DNA from: Novosphingobium rosa NBRC 15208
GTDB taxonomy: Bacteria; Pseudomonadota; Alphaproteobacteria; Sphingomonadales; Sphingomonadaceae
Reading direction: 5' to 3'
DNA: 64,000 nucleotides
NCBI RefSeq assembly: GCF_001598555.1
Contig: NZ_BCZE01000016.1
Span: 1-64,000, forward strand
The position numbers and the translations under genes are program-made. Under the pieces are notes generated by a model. The model had not been told where the DNA came from, did not search any database, and saw nothing but the letters and a program-made list of their open reading frames with translations. Position 1 is the first letter of the stretch, and every line of letters starts with the position of its first letter. Below are positions 9,049-18,244 of this stretch, in pieces.

Positions 9049-9606
9049 TGTGTGACGCGCGAGCAGCTTGCGCAAGGGCAGTGCCGCGTCACGACGGCGG
9101 AAAGCGGAAGTGCGGATGTTTGCGGTATGAGCGTGATCCGATGAATATGTAATCCATTTCAAATCAGAGGTGTGTTTGAGGTTCGTTCATGGCGTATGGC
9201 GCGATCAATTGCTTCAGGTCCCCAGTGGGTGGTGAAGGATAATATTCTTGTTATTTCAGATAAATATAATTCCTATTTTGATCGGAAGGTCGCGCTGAAT
9301 GTGTGATGGCAGGCGCGAGAGGCTTCGTCTATCCCTGAGGTGGCGTGGTACAGCCATATTGTAATGCTTTACTTCATGGCGCGAATCAGGCAGATGATCG
9401 CCTTACAACAAAGATTCTAGCTATACCGCACTATGGAGAGGTGGCGACAATTATCACATGTCGGGGGTCGGCGCGATCAGGTGTGCCGATGGCTTTGAAT
9501 GTAATCAATTACAACATGCCGCCCACGATAGGCATCGTGGCGAAAAGTCATTCGTCTGGCCGGAAAATCGGCATTCGAGATAATTTTGAAACGGGGAGGG
9601 AGTTTA
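9049..9606. other. Divergent intergenic region with promoter and operator signals
   Basis: A 558-bp stretch with no supported gene, clearly richer in A and T than its surroundings. It holds a perfect TATAAT hexamer at 9265-9270, though no good -35 hexamer at normal spacing, and the LacI-type palindrome at 9500-9513. Short reading frames here have no ribosome-binding site and no recognisable product. The region must carry the promoters of the lacI-type gene to the left and the receptor to the right. Confidence 0.6.
9500..9513. promoter_or_regulatory. LacI-type operator candidate
   Basis: TGTAATCAATTACA is an inverted repeat of TGTAAT/ATTACA about the central CA. LacI-family operators are even palindromes, usually with a central CG, in the style TGTAACCGGTTACA. 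It lies 94 bp before the receptor start at 9607, and the divergent gene at 8023 encodes a LacI protein, so binding by that protein is the simplest reading. Confidence 0.55.
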
Positions 9607-11940
9607 ATGAAGGCAGTTTATACGGCGCCATGGCTGCAAGATCGCCGAACGTTGCGTATGGCCACGTTGCTCGGCTGCACCGCATTGGCCTCGCTGGCGC
9701 TGGCCAGCCCGGCATCGGCACAGAGCGCGGCGGCCCCTGCAGCCCCGGTAGCCTCGGCGCCGGATACGGGTGATATCGTGGTCACCGCGCAGAAACGCAG
9801 CGAGAATGTCCAGAAGGTTCCCAAGCTGATCGAGGTGCTCAGCGGTAAGGAAATCGCCTCTGCCGGTGTCACCAAGCTGGTCGATCTGCAGAATATCTCG
9901 CCCACGCTGACCGGTTCGGATCAGACTCAGAATTCGCGCCCGCCGGGCGTGCGCGGCATCGTTTCGGTCGCCAACTCGGTTGGTGTTCAGGCGCAGACCG
10001 GCATCGTCGTCGATGACGTGCCGCTGCCCACCTATTCGACGCTGGCCAACGATCTGGCCGATGTCGAGCGGGTCGAGGTCTTCGCCGGTCCGCAATCGAC
10101 CCTGTCGGGCCGCAATTCGGCGGCAGGCCTGATCAACATCGTGACGCGCGCGCCCAAATTCACGCGTTCCGCCGATGTCAGCGTCGAGCAGACCAGCGAT
10201 CGCCAGACCCGCGTCACCGCCAATCTCAACCTGCCGATCAGCGATACGGTGGCGTTCAATGTCTCCGGCGTGCTCAACCATTGGTCGGGCCCCTACACCA
10301 ACAGCCTTATTCCCGGGCATTTCGGCGGCTATAAGACCGAAGGTGCCCGCGCGAAACTGCTGTGGCAGGCAACCAATGCGCTCAAGCTTACGTTGACGGG
10401 GTACTATATCTCCACTGACGGCACGCAGCCTCCGCTGCTTGCGGGTGGGCCGATGATCTATGCCTCTTCAGGCGCATCCTATGTCACGCTCGATGCCAAC
10501 AAGACGCCGCTGTCCTCCTATGGCTATGGGATCTCCGGCAACAATCGCACCTACACCTCGAACCAGACCGCGACCTTTTCGAACAAGGATGTGGGGGGCT
10601 CGCTGCGGATCGATCTCGATGTGGGCAAGCTGGGCTCGCTCACCTCGCTGACCTCCTACAGTTACAGCGCCCAGCCGCGTGCCGACGTGTTCTTCGGCTA
10701 TCCGAGCGCACCGGCCAATTATTACGCCTATACCGATGTGCAGACCAAATACACCACGCAGGAAGTGCGCCTGGTCTCGCCATCATCGGGGCGGCTGAAC
10801 TACACGCTGGGTGTGTTCTACACCAATGCCGATCTGTATGAGCCCTATATCCGCCGTCAGGTCTTCCCGGTGAACTGGCTGCGCTGGTCGCATCAGCAGA
10901 GCATCGCCCTGTTCGGCCGCGCCACCTATCAGCTGACCTCCGCCGATTTCATCACCGCGGGCCTGCGTTATCAGCATGACAGGCAGGGCTATGCGTGGGA
11001 TTTCCGCAATGTCGCCACCGATGCCGTCACGGCTCATTCGCAGGGCGGCTCGCCCTATGATTTCGGTTCGGGGGAAATCAGCCTGAGGCATGAATTCAAC
11101 CGCGATGTCTCGGTCTATGCCACCTATTCGCGCACCGAGACCGGGCAGGCCTATGACGTGGAGAACAATGCGGCGGCGGCGGTGGGCACGCTCAAGCCGC
11201 TGGCCAGCGAGAAGGTCAGCAATTACGAGATCGGCGTGAAGGGGCGCTTTCTTGACCGCCGCCTGATGCTCAATCTGACCGGCTTCTGGGCCGATTACAG
11301 CAATTATCAGGTGCAATCGATCGACTCGAGCGACCCGACGCAGGCCCCGGTCATCCGTCTGCTGGCCATCGGCGCGGTGCGCACGCGCGGTGTCGAGGCG
11401 CAGGCCACGCTCAAGGTGACATCCGCCCTTTCGGCGGGGCTGGCGGGCGCCTACACCGAATCCGTGATCCGTGATTACCCCGGCGCGGGCTGTTACCTCA
11501 ACCAGACTTTGGCTCAGGGCTGCGTCAATGGCGCGCAGGCCAATCTGGCGGGGCTGAGCCTGCCCAATGCGCCGCGCTGGAAGCTGAACGGCAATCTCAA
11601 CTATCGCCGCCCGCTCTCCGGCAAGGTCGATCTCACCTCCTCGCTGCAATGGCGCTATCAGAGCCAGGTGCATTACGACATGCTGGGCAATCCGCTGACC
11701 ACGCAAGGCGGTTACAGCGTGTTCAATCTGCGCCTCGGTCTGGCCGCTCCCGACAGCGCCGAACGCAAATGGACGCTGGAGGCTTTTGCCAACAACCTCT
11801 TCGACAAGACCTTCTACACCACCGTCAACGACAATTCGAACCGCTTCACCTATCCCACCGGCAGCGGCACGGTGCTGAGCGTGCGTTATGCGCGGGACAG
11901 CTTCCGCTATTTCGGGGTGCGCGGTACGGTCGCTTTCTGA
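9607..11940 (+). CDS. TonB-dependent receptor
   Basis: A 777-residue outer-membrane receptor. The ATG at 9607 follows GGGGAGGGAG (9593-9602), which decides the start. A signal peptide ends at about residue 38 (SPASAQS), then a TonB box (GDIVVTAQKR), a plug (QKVPKLIEVLSGKEI; VDDVPLP; ADVERVEVFAGPQSTLSGRNSAAGLINIVT) and a barrel ending in GTVAF with terminal phenylalanine. The plug motifs are those of the iron-siderophore/vitamin-like receptors that are expanded in sphingomonads and often used for other small ligands. It sits behind a LacI operator and ahead of a PQQ dehydrogenase, which suggests uptake of a sugar, aromatic glycoside or alcohol oxidised in the periplasm. Confidence 0.92.
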   Translation: MKAVYTAPWLQDRRTLRMATLLGCTALASLALASPASAQSAAAPAAPVASAPDTGDIVVTAQKRSENVQKVPKLIEVLSGKEIASAGVTKLVDLQNISPTLTGSDQTQNSRPPGVRGIVSVANSVGVQAQTGIVVDDVPLPTYSTLANDLADVERVEVFAGPQSTLSGRNSAAGLINIVTRAPKFTRSADVSVEQTSDRQTRVTANLNLPISDTVAFNVSGVLNHWSGPYTNSLIPGHFGGYKTEGARAKLLWQATNALKLTLTGYYISTDGTQPPLLAGGPMIYASSGASYVTLDANKTPLSSYGYGISGNNRTYTSNQTATFSNKDVGGSLRIDLDVGKLGSLTSLTSYSYSAQPRADVFFGYPSAPANYYAYTDVQTKYTTQEVRLVSPSSGRLNYTLGVFYTNADLYEPYIRRQVFPVNWLRWSHQQSIALFGRATYQLTSADFITAGLRYQHDRQGYAWDFRNVATDAVTAHSQGGSPYDFGSGEISLRHEFNRDVSVYATYSRTETGQAYDVENNAAAAVGTLKPLASEKVSNYEIGVKGRFLDRRLMLNLTGFWADYSNYQVQSIDSSDPTQAPVIRLLAIGAVRTRGVEAQATLKVTSALSAGLAGAYTESVIRDYPGAGCYLNQTLAQGCVNGAQANLAGLSLPNAPRWKLNGNLNYRRPLSGKVDLTSSLQWRYQSQVHYDMLGNPLTTQGGYSVFNLRLGLAAPDSAERKWTLEAFANNLFDKTFYTTVNDNSNRFTYPTGSGTVLSVRYARDSFRYFGVRGTVAF

Positions 11941-12048
11941 TCCCGTCCGGGGTCGAGATCAGGCCCCGGACATCAACGTCAAGAATACAATTTCACAAAG
12001 GGGAGAGCCAGCCTTGAACGCCATGTCCATCCAGCAGGGAGATGCCCG

Positions 12049-14166
12049 GTGAGGCGCAAGACCGTGTTGATCGGCGCGCTGGCTTTGTCCACGCTGGGCT
12101 CCACCCTTGCGGCGAGCATGCTCAAGGCCGGAGAGGATGCCGGTTGGGCGGCTTATGGTGGCAATGCGGAAGGGCAGCATTTCTCCCCGCTGACCCAGAT
12201 CGACCGCGCCAATGTCGCGCAGCTGCGCGAGGCATGGCGCTTCGACACCGGACCGGGCGGTCTGCAGACGACGCCGCTGGTGATCGGCCACCGCCTGTTT
12301 GCCTACACTTCGAACCAGGATGCCATCGCGCTGGATGCGGTGACGGGCAAGCTGCTCTGGCGCTTCAGCCCGGGCAGCGGTAGCGGTCAGCCCGTCAGAG
12401 GGTTGGTGCATTGGCAGGAGGGCACGCAGGAACGGCTGATCGCGTCCAATGTCAGTTCGCTTTACGCGCTCGATCCGGCCACCGGAAAACCCATTCCCAC
12501 CTTCGGCGAGAATGGCCGGATCGATCTGAGCAAGGATCTGGGGGGCGACGGCCACGACTATGCGGTCTTTTCCACCACGCCTCCGGTGCTGTGCAAAGGG
12601 CTGTTGATCGTCGGCTTCCGCACCGGGGAGACGCCGCCTGCCGCTCCCGGCACGATCCGCGCTTATGATGTGAAGACCGGCCGGCTGGTCTGGCGCTTCA
12701 ACACCATCCCCCATGATGGCGAGGCCGGTGCGGAAAGCTGGCCCGCCGGCGCCTGGAAGACCGCCGGTGCGGCCAACAACTGGGCCGGCATGGTGGCCGA
12801 TGAGAAACGCGGTCTGGTCTTCGTGCCGACCGGCTCGGCCGTGCCCGATTTCTACGGCGCGGACCGGCTTGGCAACAATCTCTATGCCAACAGCCTGATC
12901 GCGCTCGATGCGCGGACCGGCAAGAGGGTCTGGCATTTTCAGGCGGTGCATCACGATCTGTGGGACCGTGATTTTCCCTCGCCCCCGGTGCTGCTCACGA
13001 TCAACCGCGACGGAAGGAGGATCGACGTCGTGGCGCAGACCACGAAGCAGGGCTTTATCTTCGTCTTCGATCGCGCCACCGGCAAGCCGGTCTTCCCCAT
13101 CGAGGAGCGCCCCGTGCCGGGCAGCGACGTGCCGGGCGAGCGCTCTTCACCCACGCAGCCCTTTCCCTTGCTCCCCGCGCCCTTTGCCCGGCAGGAGTTG
13201 ACCGAGGATCTCATCACCCGCCGCACGCCGCAGGCCCATGATGCTGCTCTGGCGCAATTTCGTGGCATGCGCAGCGGCGGGCAGTTCACGCCCATCGGCA
13301 CTGACCGGCCCACGGTGGTCTTCCCCGGCTTCGATGGCGGCGCCGAATGGGGTGGTTCGGCGGTGGATCCGGCGCGCGGCATCCTTTTCGTCAACGCCAA
13401 TGATGTCCCTTGGTACACGCAGATGGCCAAGAGCGCTCCCCCGGGCGATGCGGGCAAGGGGGCGACGATCTATCAGGATCAATGCGCTGTCTGCCATGGT
13501 CCGGCCCGGCAGGGCTCGCCGCCTGATATTCCCAGCCTGACCGATGTCGGCAGCCGCCTGACGCCTGACGTCATTGCCGCAACCATCGCTGGCGGGAAGG
13601 GGCGCATGCCCGGTTTCCCGCAACTGACGGCGGCTGATCGCACGGCGCTGATCGAATTTCTCCAGACCGGCAAAAGCACCCCGCCCGCTGCCTCGCGCGA
13701 GGTGATGTCCACCGGTACGCCCACCAAACGGCCCGCCTATATGATGACGGGCTACAACAAATTCCGTGATGTCGATGGCTATCCGGCGGTCGTGCCGCCA
13801 TGGGGCACGCTCAACGCGGTGGATCTCAACACCGGGCAGTATCTCTGGAAAGTGCCGCTGGGGGAATATCCCGCGCTGGTGGCCGCGGGCATGCGCCATA
13901 CGGGTTCGGAGAATTACGGTGGCCCGGTGGTGACCGGCAGCGGGCTGCTCTTCATCGGCGCGACCATCTTCGACCGCAAGTTCCGCGCCTTCGACAGCCG
14001 CAGCGGGGCCTTGCTGTGGGAAGGAGAGCTGCCTTTCGCCGGAACGGCGACGCCCATCACCTATATGGTCGATGGGCGCCAATATGTCGCGATCGCCACC
14101 AGCGGCCAGCGTGATGTGAAGGGCCCTCAGGGATCGGCCTATGTCGTCTTTGCCTTGCCCAAATGA
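12049..14166 (+). CDS. PQQ-dependent dehydrogenase with internal haem c domain
   Basis: A 705-residue periplasmic quinoprotein. GTG 12049 follows GGGAG and opens a signal peptide (LIGALALSTLGSTLAAS). The beta-propeller has repeated W-motif blades (DAVTGKLLWRF, DVKTGRLVWRF, DARTGKRVWHF, DLNTGQYLWKV) and calcium/PQQ-pocket segments typical of quinoprotein glucose and alcohol dehydrogenases. A cytochrome c motif CAVCH (C479, C482, H483) lies in a domain inserted between blades rather than at the C-terminus. Electrons from substrate oxidation would pass PQQ to haem to the respiratory chain. The five-helix membrane anchor of classical glucose dehydrogenase is absent. It follows the receptor by 108 bp. 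The substrate is probably a sugar or cyclic alcohol, unproven. Confidence 0.85.
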   Translation: MRRKTVLIGALALSTLGSTLAASMLKAGEDAGWAAYGGNAEGQHFSPLTQIDRANVAQLREAWRFDTGPGGLQTTPLVIGHRLFAYTSNQDAIALDAVTGKLLWRFSPGSGSGQPVRGLVHWQEGTQERLIASNVSSLYALDPATGKPIPTFGENGRIDLSKDLGGDGHDYAVFSTTPPVLCKGLLIVGFRTGETPPAAPGTIRAYDVKTGRLVWRFNTIPHDGEAGAESWPAGAWKTAGAANNWAGMVADEKRGLVFVPTGSAVPDFYGADRLGNNLYANSLIALDARTGKRVWHFQAVHHDLWDRDFPSPPVLLTINRDGRRIDVVAQTTKQGFIFVFDRATGKPVFPIEERPVPGSDVPGERSSPTQPFPLLPAPFARQELTEDLITRRTPQAHDAALAQFRGMRSGGQFTPIGTDRPTVVFPGFDGGAEWGGSAVDPARGILFVNANDVPWYTQMAKSAPPGDAGKGATIYQDQCAVCHGPARQGSPPDIPSLTDVGSRLTPDVIAATIAGGKGRMPGFPQLTAADRTALIEFLQTGKSTPPAASREVMSTGTPTKRPAYMMTGYNKFRDVDGYPAVVPPWGTLNAVDLNTGQYLWKVPLGEYPALVAAGMRHTGSENYGGPVVTGSGLLFIGATIFDRKFRAFDSRSGALLWEGELPFAGTATPITYMVDGRQYVAIATSGQRDVKGPQGSAYVVFALPK

Positions 14167-14590
14167 CGATCTGAGCGATGAAGAATGGGATGCCGTCGCG
14201 TGTGTCATCATGGCGCGGGGGCATCCTTGCCCCAAAGGCGCGGCGGACCAGCGGCGCATCCTGAACGGCATGCTTCATGTGCTCAGGCGGGGATGTGGCT
14301 GGCGCGAGATGGATGGCCGTTATGGGAAGTGGAATTCGGTCTATGTCCGCTTTCGCCGTTGGGGTGAGAAGGGCACATGGGATCGGCTGCTGCCCGTGCT
14401 GGTCGATCTCGGGCTGACCGACCGCTGGCCTGTGAGCGACCGCCCCCGATCAGGCGTGGTCGCGACATTGCTGTCCAATCATGCGGCGGCGCTGCGGGCG
14501 CGGGAAGCGCCGGCAAAGTCGATCTGCATGGCCATGAAGACTGTTCGGCGGCGACGTTTGAAATATCCCGCTCCCGAAACTTTCACCTGA
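14141..14590 (+). pseudogene. Truncated IS5-family transposase, N-terminal half
   Basis: The reading frame overlaps the last 26 nt of the PQQ gene; homology starts at about 14168 with LSDEEWDAV and continues through RRILNGMLHVLRRGCGWREMD, YGKWNSVYVRFRRW and GTWDRLLPVL, the classical N-terminal (DUF4096-like) part of IS5-family transposases. The sequence then loses similarity after about residue 105, and the second half with the DDE catalytic residues is missing. No terminal inverted repeats were recognised. It is a relic, not a functional element. The junction coincides with the stop codon of the dehydrogenase, whose own C-terminus looks complete. Confidence 0.75.
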
Positions 14591-14632
14591 AACGGTTCAG
14601 GAAAAGCTCCGGAAACCGGCTGCCCGATCTTA

Positions 14633-16270
14633 TCACGCCGTAACGTTCACCACCACTTTCTCGTAACGGGTGAGGGGCACTTTGCCGTCATCGGTGGCCT
14701 CGGCCACGATCTGCAGCTGGTCGCCCGGCTTTGCGTCCGCCGGCACATGGAAGCTGGTGCTTTCGCCTTCGCTCTTGTCGAGCGTGATGGTTCCGGCATA
14801 GGTGCCCGCCTTGTCCCACGGCCACCAGCGTAGCGTCACGCGGTTGCCATCCGGATCGCTGGTCGTTGCCTTCAGCTGGATCAACTGGCCGGGTTTGGCG
14901 GCAATGTAGTCCGGGCCTTCCAGCTTGATGTGCGGATAATGGTTGGCCCCGGCATAGGTGGGCGTGGTGGCCCAGGCCAGCCGCGCCGCCAGATCGTTCA
15001 TCACCGGCGCCAGAAAGGGGTTGGTCGGCTGGCGCGGGCGGGGCGGGGGCATATAGTTCGTATCCTTCACCTGTCGCTCGATCTGGGCCATCATATCCGC
15101 GCCGAAGGATTTGGTCGGGGCGTTGGGATCCACTACCTTCCATGTGCCGCCCCAGCCGCCGAAGCTGTCACCGCGATAGCCGCGCAGGCCGTTATCGATC
15201 AGGTTGAGGAAGGTGGGCGTGTCGCCTTCGCCCAGGAACTCGCCCTTGGGCAAGGGGGGCGCCCAGACGATATAGCCTTTCTGTTTCAATTCCTTGGCGC
15301 TTTGGTTGGGCAGACCGAAGAAGTCGAAGATATCGCCCTTCACCATCTGCTTGCCATCGCCCCACACGCGCTCATTGGCGCCCAGCGGACCTTTGCTGGA
15401 GACATGGGCCTGCATCCAGGCTGCGGTGAAATAGGCGGCATCGGAGGGGCTGGCGGTCGACTGCGTGGCATAGCCCAGCGGCACGCCGCCTTCCTGATGG
15501 CGATAGCGGATCTCGGGCCAGTGCGGCTTGATGTATTTGGCGTAGGTATCGTCCTGATCGCCCGAGGGATGGATCACCGCCTTGGCGATCACCCTGGCGC
15601 GAATGGCGGCCCATTGCGGGGTATTGCTATACTGGTCCTCGATGGATTTCAGCGCGCGGGCGATGGTGCTGCCGCCACCCCAGGCATGAAGATAGACCGG
15701 CGACTGTTCGTCATCCAGAAGCAGGCTCTTGATGAGATCGGATCCGGGCGTGTCATGATCCATCTCGCCATCGAAATCGACATTGCCCCAGCGTATCTTC
15801 GACTTGAGAAGTTCGGGCGTGGGATAATCGTGGTCATGCACCTTCAGATTGGGATAGGCCTTGGCATAGGCTTCGACCTCATCGTCGATGAAGCGCTCGT
15901 TCGGCCCCCAGCGATAGGAGGTGCAGGGGCACAGATGCAGGCCAAAGCGCGTATATTCGCGGCCCGGCACCGATTGCGTGGTGCCCTTGCCATCGCCCTT
16001 CCAGTGGAACTGGCTGCTGGCATAGATCAACCCCTCGGTGCGAAAGTCCGAACTGCGCAGCAGATAGCGGATCATCGAATTGTTGTCGTCCAGCTCGGGG
16101 TCGGCGGTGATGACCACGCGCGGCTTCTGCCCCGGCGGGGTTTCCAGATAGGTGATGCCGGGCACGGCGGTGTCGCGGGTCGGTTCGGTCGCGGCAAAAG
16201 TGCTGGCGGGAAGGGCGGAGGCCAGAGCGCTGGCCAGCAAAAGGCGTGTCATGGTGCGTGCGAGGGTCAT
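14633..16270 (-). CDS. Secreted DUF1593 protein (nucleoside-hydrolase-like, Sde182 type)
   Basis: A 545-residue exported protein with signal peptide (LLLASALASALPASTFA). The N-terminal domain has VVITADPELDDNNSM, an aspartate-rich metal-binding motif like the D-x-D-x-x-x-D-D site of nucleoside hydrolases, and YLHAWGGGSTIARAL. The C-terminus (about 455-545) is an immunoglobulin-like beta domain (LIQLKATTSDPDGNRVTLRWWPWD). This two-part layout matches the DUF1593/cellulose-binding Sde182 family linked to plant cell-wall degradation. AGGA about 9 nt upstream supports the start. It lies 47 bp behind the esterase at 16318 on the same strand, so the two are probably an operon. Substrate is unknown; sugar or glycoside cleavage is inferred. 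Confidence 0.78.
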   Translation of the reverse strand: MTLARTMTRLLLASALASALPASTFAATEPTRDTAVPGITYLETPPGQKPRVVITADPELDDNNSMIRYLLRSSDFRTEGLIYASSQFHWKGDGKGTTQSVPGREYTRFGLHLCPCTSYRWGPNERFIDDEVEAYAKAYPNLKVHDHDYPTPELLKSKIRWGNVDFDGEMDHDTPGSDLIKSLLLDDEQSPVYLHAWGGGSTIARALKSIEDQYSNTPQWAAIRARVIAKAVIHPSGDQDDTYAKYIKPHWPEIRYRHQEGGVPLGYATQSTASPSDAAYFTAAWMQAHVSSKGPLGANERVWGDGKQMVKGDIFDFFGLPNQSAKELKQKGYIVWAPPLPKGEFLGEGDTPTFLNLIDNGLRGYRGDSFGGWGGTWKVVDPNAPTKSFGADMMAQIERQVKDTNYMPPPRPRQPTNPFLAPVMNDLAARLAWATTPTYAGANHYPHIKLEGPDYIAAKPGQLIQLKATTSDPDGNRVTLRWWPWDKAGTYAGTITLDKSEGESTSFHVPADAKPGDQLQIVAEATDDGKVPLTRYEKVVVNVTA

Positions 16271-16317
16271 CGGGGCGTCCTGTGATCTGGGGTGTCAGGC
16301 GTAAAGAGGCGAGGGCC

Positions 16318-17898
16318 CTATGGCTGGGCCGCAATGCGATCCATCGCGCGGTAACGGGCCTCATCGGTGAAGGGTTTGCTCTTTGTGGGCAGCTCCACCT
16401 CCTGCCGCCACAGGGGCGAGGTGTTGCCCGCCGGTTTCCATGCGGGCAGGCCGGCGCCATTGGGGTTGCCGGTCTTGATGAAGTTGACGAAATAGCCTTG
16501 CAGCAGCGTCGACATCTGCCGGTCCGCAGGTGTCCAGTTGTAGAGCGGGCTCACCCCGGCCACATCCAGATTGCCCAGCGCATATTCGATCTCCGCGCTG
16601 TGGACCGCGCCGATCACCGGCATGGCCGGGGGCGGCAGCCCGTTGGCGGGCGGGCGGATATGGTTGTAGCGGAAGTAATAGGTCGGCTCTCCGCTCTGGC
16701 GGTGCAGGTCGAACCATTTCCATGTCGGCTGGCCAAGGAAATGGTCGCTGGAGAGTTCGGTCGAGGCGGCCAGCACCTGCGCATCGCTGGCGGCGGGGTA
16801 GAGCTTCATCACCGTCTCGGCATTGGCGCCGAACAGCTTCGTCACCCCCTCGCGGTAATGGGCGACGGTCGGCGTCTCGCTGCCCAGCACCAGATTGCCG
16901 AAGGTGTCCTGCGAGTTGGAGCCGATCATCGCGGGCACATGCGCCGCCTGATGCGCTGCATAGGTGGCGTCGAGGCTTAGGGGTAGCAGATAGCCATCGA
17001 TGCTCAGCCCCAGCCCACTGCCGCTGGTGGGGCGACTGGCGAGGATCGTGTCGGCGGGCAGGGCGCGCAAGGCGGCAAGCGAGGTGGCGCCCAGCTTCTG
17101 GCCCAGATCGGTGCCCCGGGCTTCGGCGGCCTGAAGCGTGGCCGGGCCCATGCGCCCTTCCACCGCCGCGCCGCTTTCGGCGATCACGCCAACGATCAGA
17201 TCGCGTGAGAGCGGCGAGACGGTCAGCACGCTCATCGAGAAGGAGCCCGCCGATTCACCGTTGATGATGATGTGCTGCGGATTGCCGCCGAAGGAAGCGA
17301 TGTTGGCGCGGGTCCATTGCAGCGCCGCGACCTGATCGAGCAGGCCCTGATTGCCCGAGGCGTGATGCGGGCTTTCGGCGGTCAGTTCGGGATGAGCGAA
17401 AAAGCCGAAGCTGCCCACGCGGTAATTGGCGACGACCACGACGATGCCCTTTTTGGCCATGGCCGCGCCGTCATAGCGGGATTCATCCGCAGCCCCGGCC
17501 ACAAAGCCGCCGCCATAGGCATAGAACAGCACCGGCAGCCTGTCGCCCGGCTTGGCATTCGCCGGGGTCCAGATGTTGAGGTAGAGGCAATCCTCGCTGT
17601 CGCCCGAGGAGCGGAAGCGCATATCGGCAAAGGCGGAGGTCTGTTTGCAGCGGGGGGACCATTGTGTCGCTTCGCGCACGCCGGTCCATGGGGCCAGCGG
17701 CTGGGGCTCACGCCAGCGCAGCGTGCCGACCGGGGGCTGGGCAAAGGGAATGCCACGGAAGCTGTGCACGCCTGCGATGGCCATGCCATGCACCGCTCCG
17801 GCGGGGGCGGTGACGTTCAAATTGTCGGGCGTATCGGCCAGCGCGGGGGCGCTGCAGGATAATGCGAAAATTATCGAAGCGAATCGAATGTGTCGCAT
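16318..17898 (-). CDS. Secreted type-B carboxylesterase (para-nitrobenzyl esterase family)
   Basis: A 526-residue alpha/beta-hydrolase. ATG 17898 follows GGAGAGGGA and opens a signal peptide (FASIIFALSCSAPALA), which decides the start over an upstream ATG at 17934. It has the oxyanion-hole motif YGGGF, the EDCLYLNIW motif, the nucleophile elbow GESAGS (serine near residue 215), an acidic residue in the NSQDTFGN region and the catalytic histidine in VHSAEIEYALG. It probably removes acyl, acetyl or feruloyl-like esters from a plant-derived substrate in the periplasm. It is divergent from the TonB receptor at 18245 and leads the operon with the DUF1593 gene. Confidence 0.88.
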   Translation of the reverse strand: MRHIRFASIIFALSCSAPALADTPDNLNVTAPAGAVHGMAIAGVHSFRGIPFAQPPVGTLRWREPQPLAPWTGVREATQWSPRCKQTSAFADMRFRSSGDSEDCLYLNIWTPANAKPGDRLPVLFYAYGGGFVAGAADESRYDGAAMAKKGIVVVVANYRVGSFGFFAHPELTAESPHHASGNQGLLDQVAALQWTRANIASFGGNPQHIIINGESAGSFSMSVLTVSPLSRDLIVGVIAESGAAVEGRMGPATLQAAEARGTDLGQKLGATSLAALRALPADTILASRPTSGSGLGLSIDGYLLPLSLDATYAAHQAAHVPAMIGSNSQDTFGNLVLGSETPTVAHYREGVTKLFGANAETVMKLYPAASDAQVLAASTELSSDHFLGQPTWKWFDLHRQSGEPTYYFRYNHIRPPANGLPPPAMPVIGAVHSAEIEYALGNLDVAGVSPLYNWTPADRQMSTLLQGYFVNFIKTGNPNGAGLPAWKPAGNTSPLWRQEVELPTKSKPFTDEARYRAMDRIAAQP

Positions 17899-18244
17899 GG
17901 TGAAGTCCCTCTCCTTTTTTTGAGAGGTAGGCATGCAATGCGCGCTCTGTCCAGATTTGTTTCACTCACCTTCGAATCATTCAAGGTAGCATTCACGAAA
18001 ATTGCGCCGACTTATGTAAAAATTACCAGACATATCATGCCAGTGTCGCGAATTTACCGCTAAATCTCTGAAAAGCGTTCATGTTTTCAGTCATGATACA
18101 GTCCGCTAAAAATCGACGGAAAACGAAAACAAATAATTGCTATACGAAAGAATAGACGATAATCATCCGACAGCAAACGACACCGCATCCCGCACAACAT
18201 GCCAATCGGCACCGGGATAGTGGCGCTAAAGGGAGGGACTGCCG
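17899..18244. other. Divergent intergenic region, AT-rich
   Basis: 346 bp between the divergent esterase and receptor genes. It is markedly AT-rich and without a supported gene. A short symmetric element GTAAAAATTAC is visible near 18016 but is too short to call an operator. Promoters for both directions must lie here; I could not place them confidently. Confidence 0.6.

Noticed and set aside
8074-9144. Long plus-strand frame opposite the LacI gene, 356 codons
   Set aside because: The minus strand has a textbook LacI protein; the opposite frame is an antisense artefact.
14930-16285. Long plus-strand frame opposite the DUF1593 gene, 451 codons
   Set aside because: Translation is biased in A, G, H and R as expected for an antisense shadow; the minus-strand protein has clear motifs and a signal peptide.
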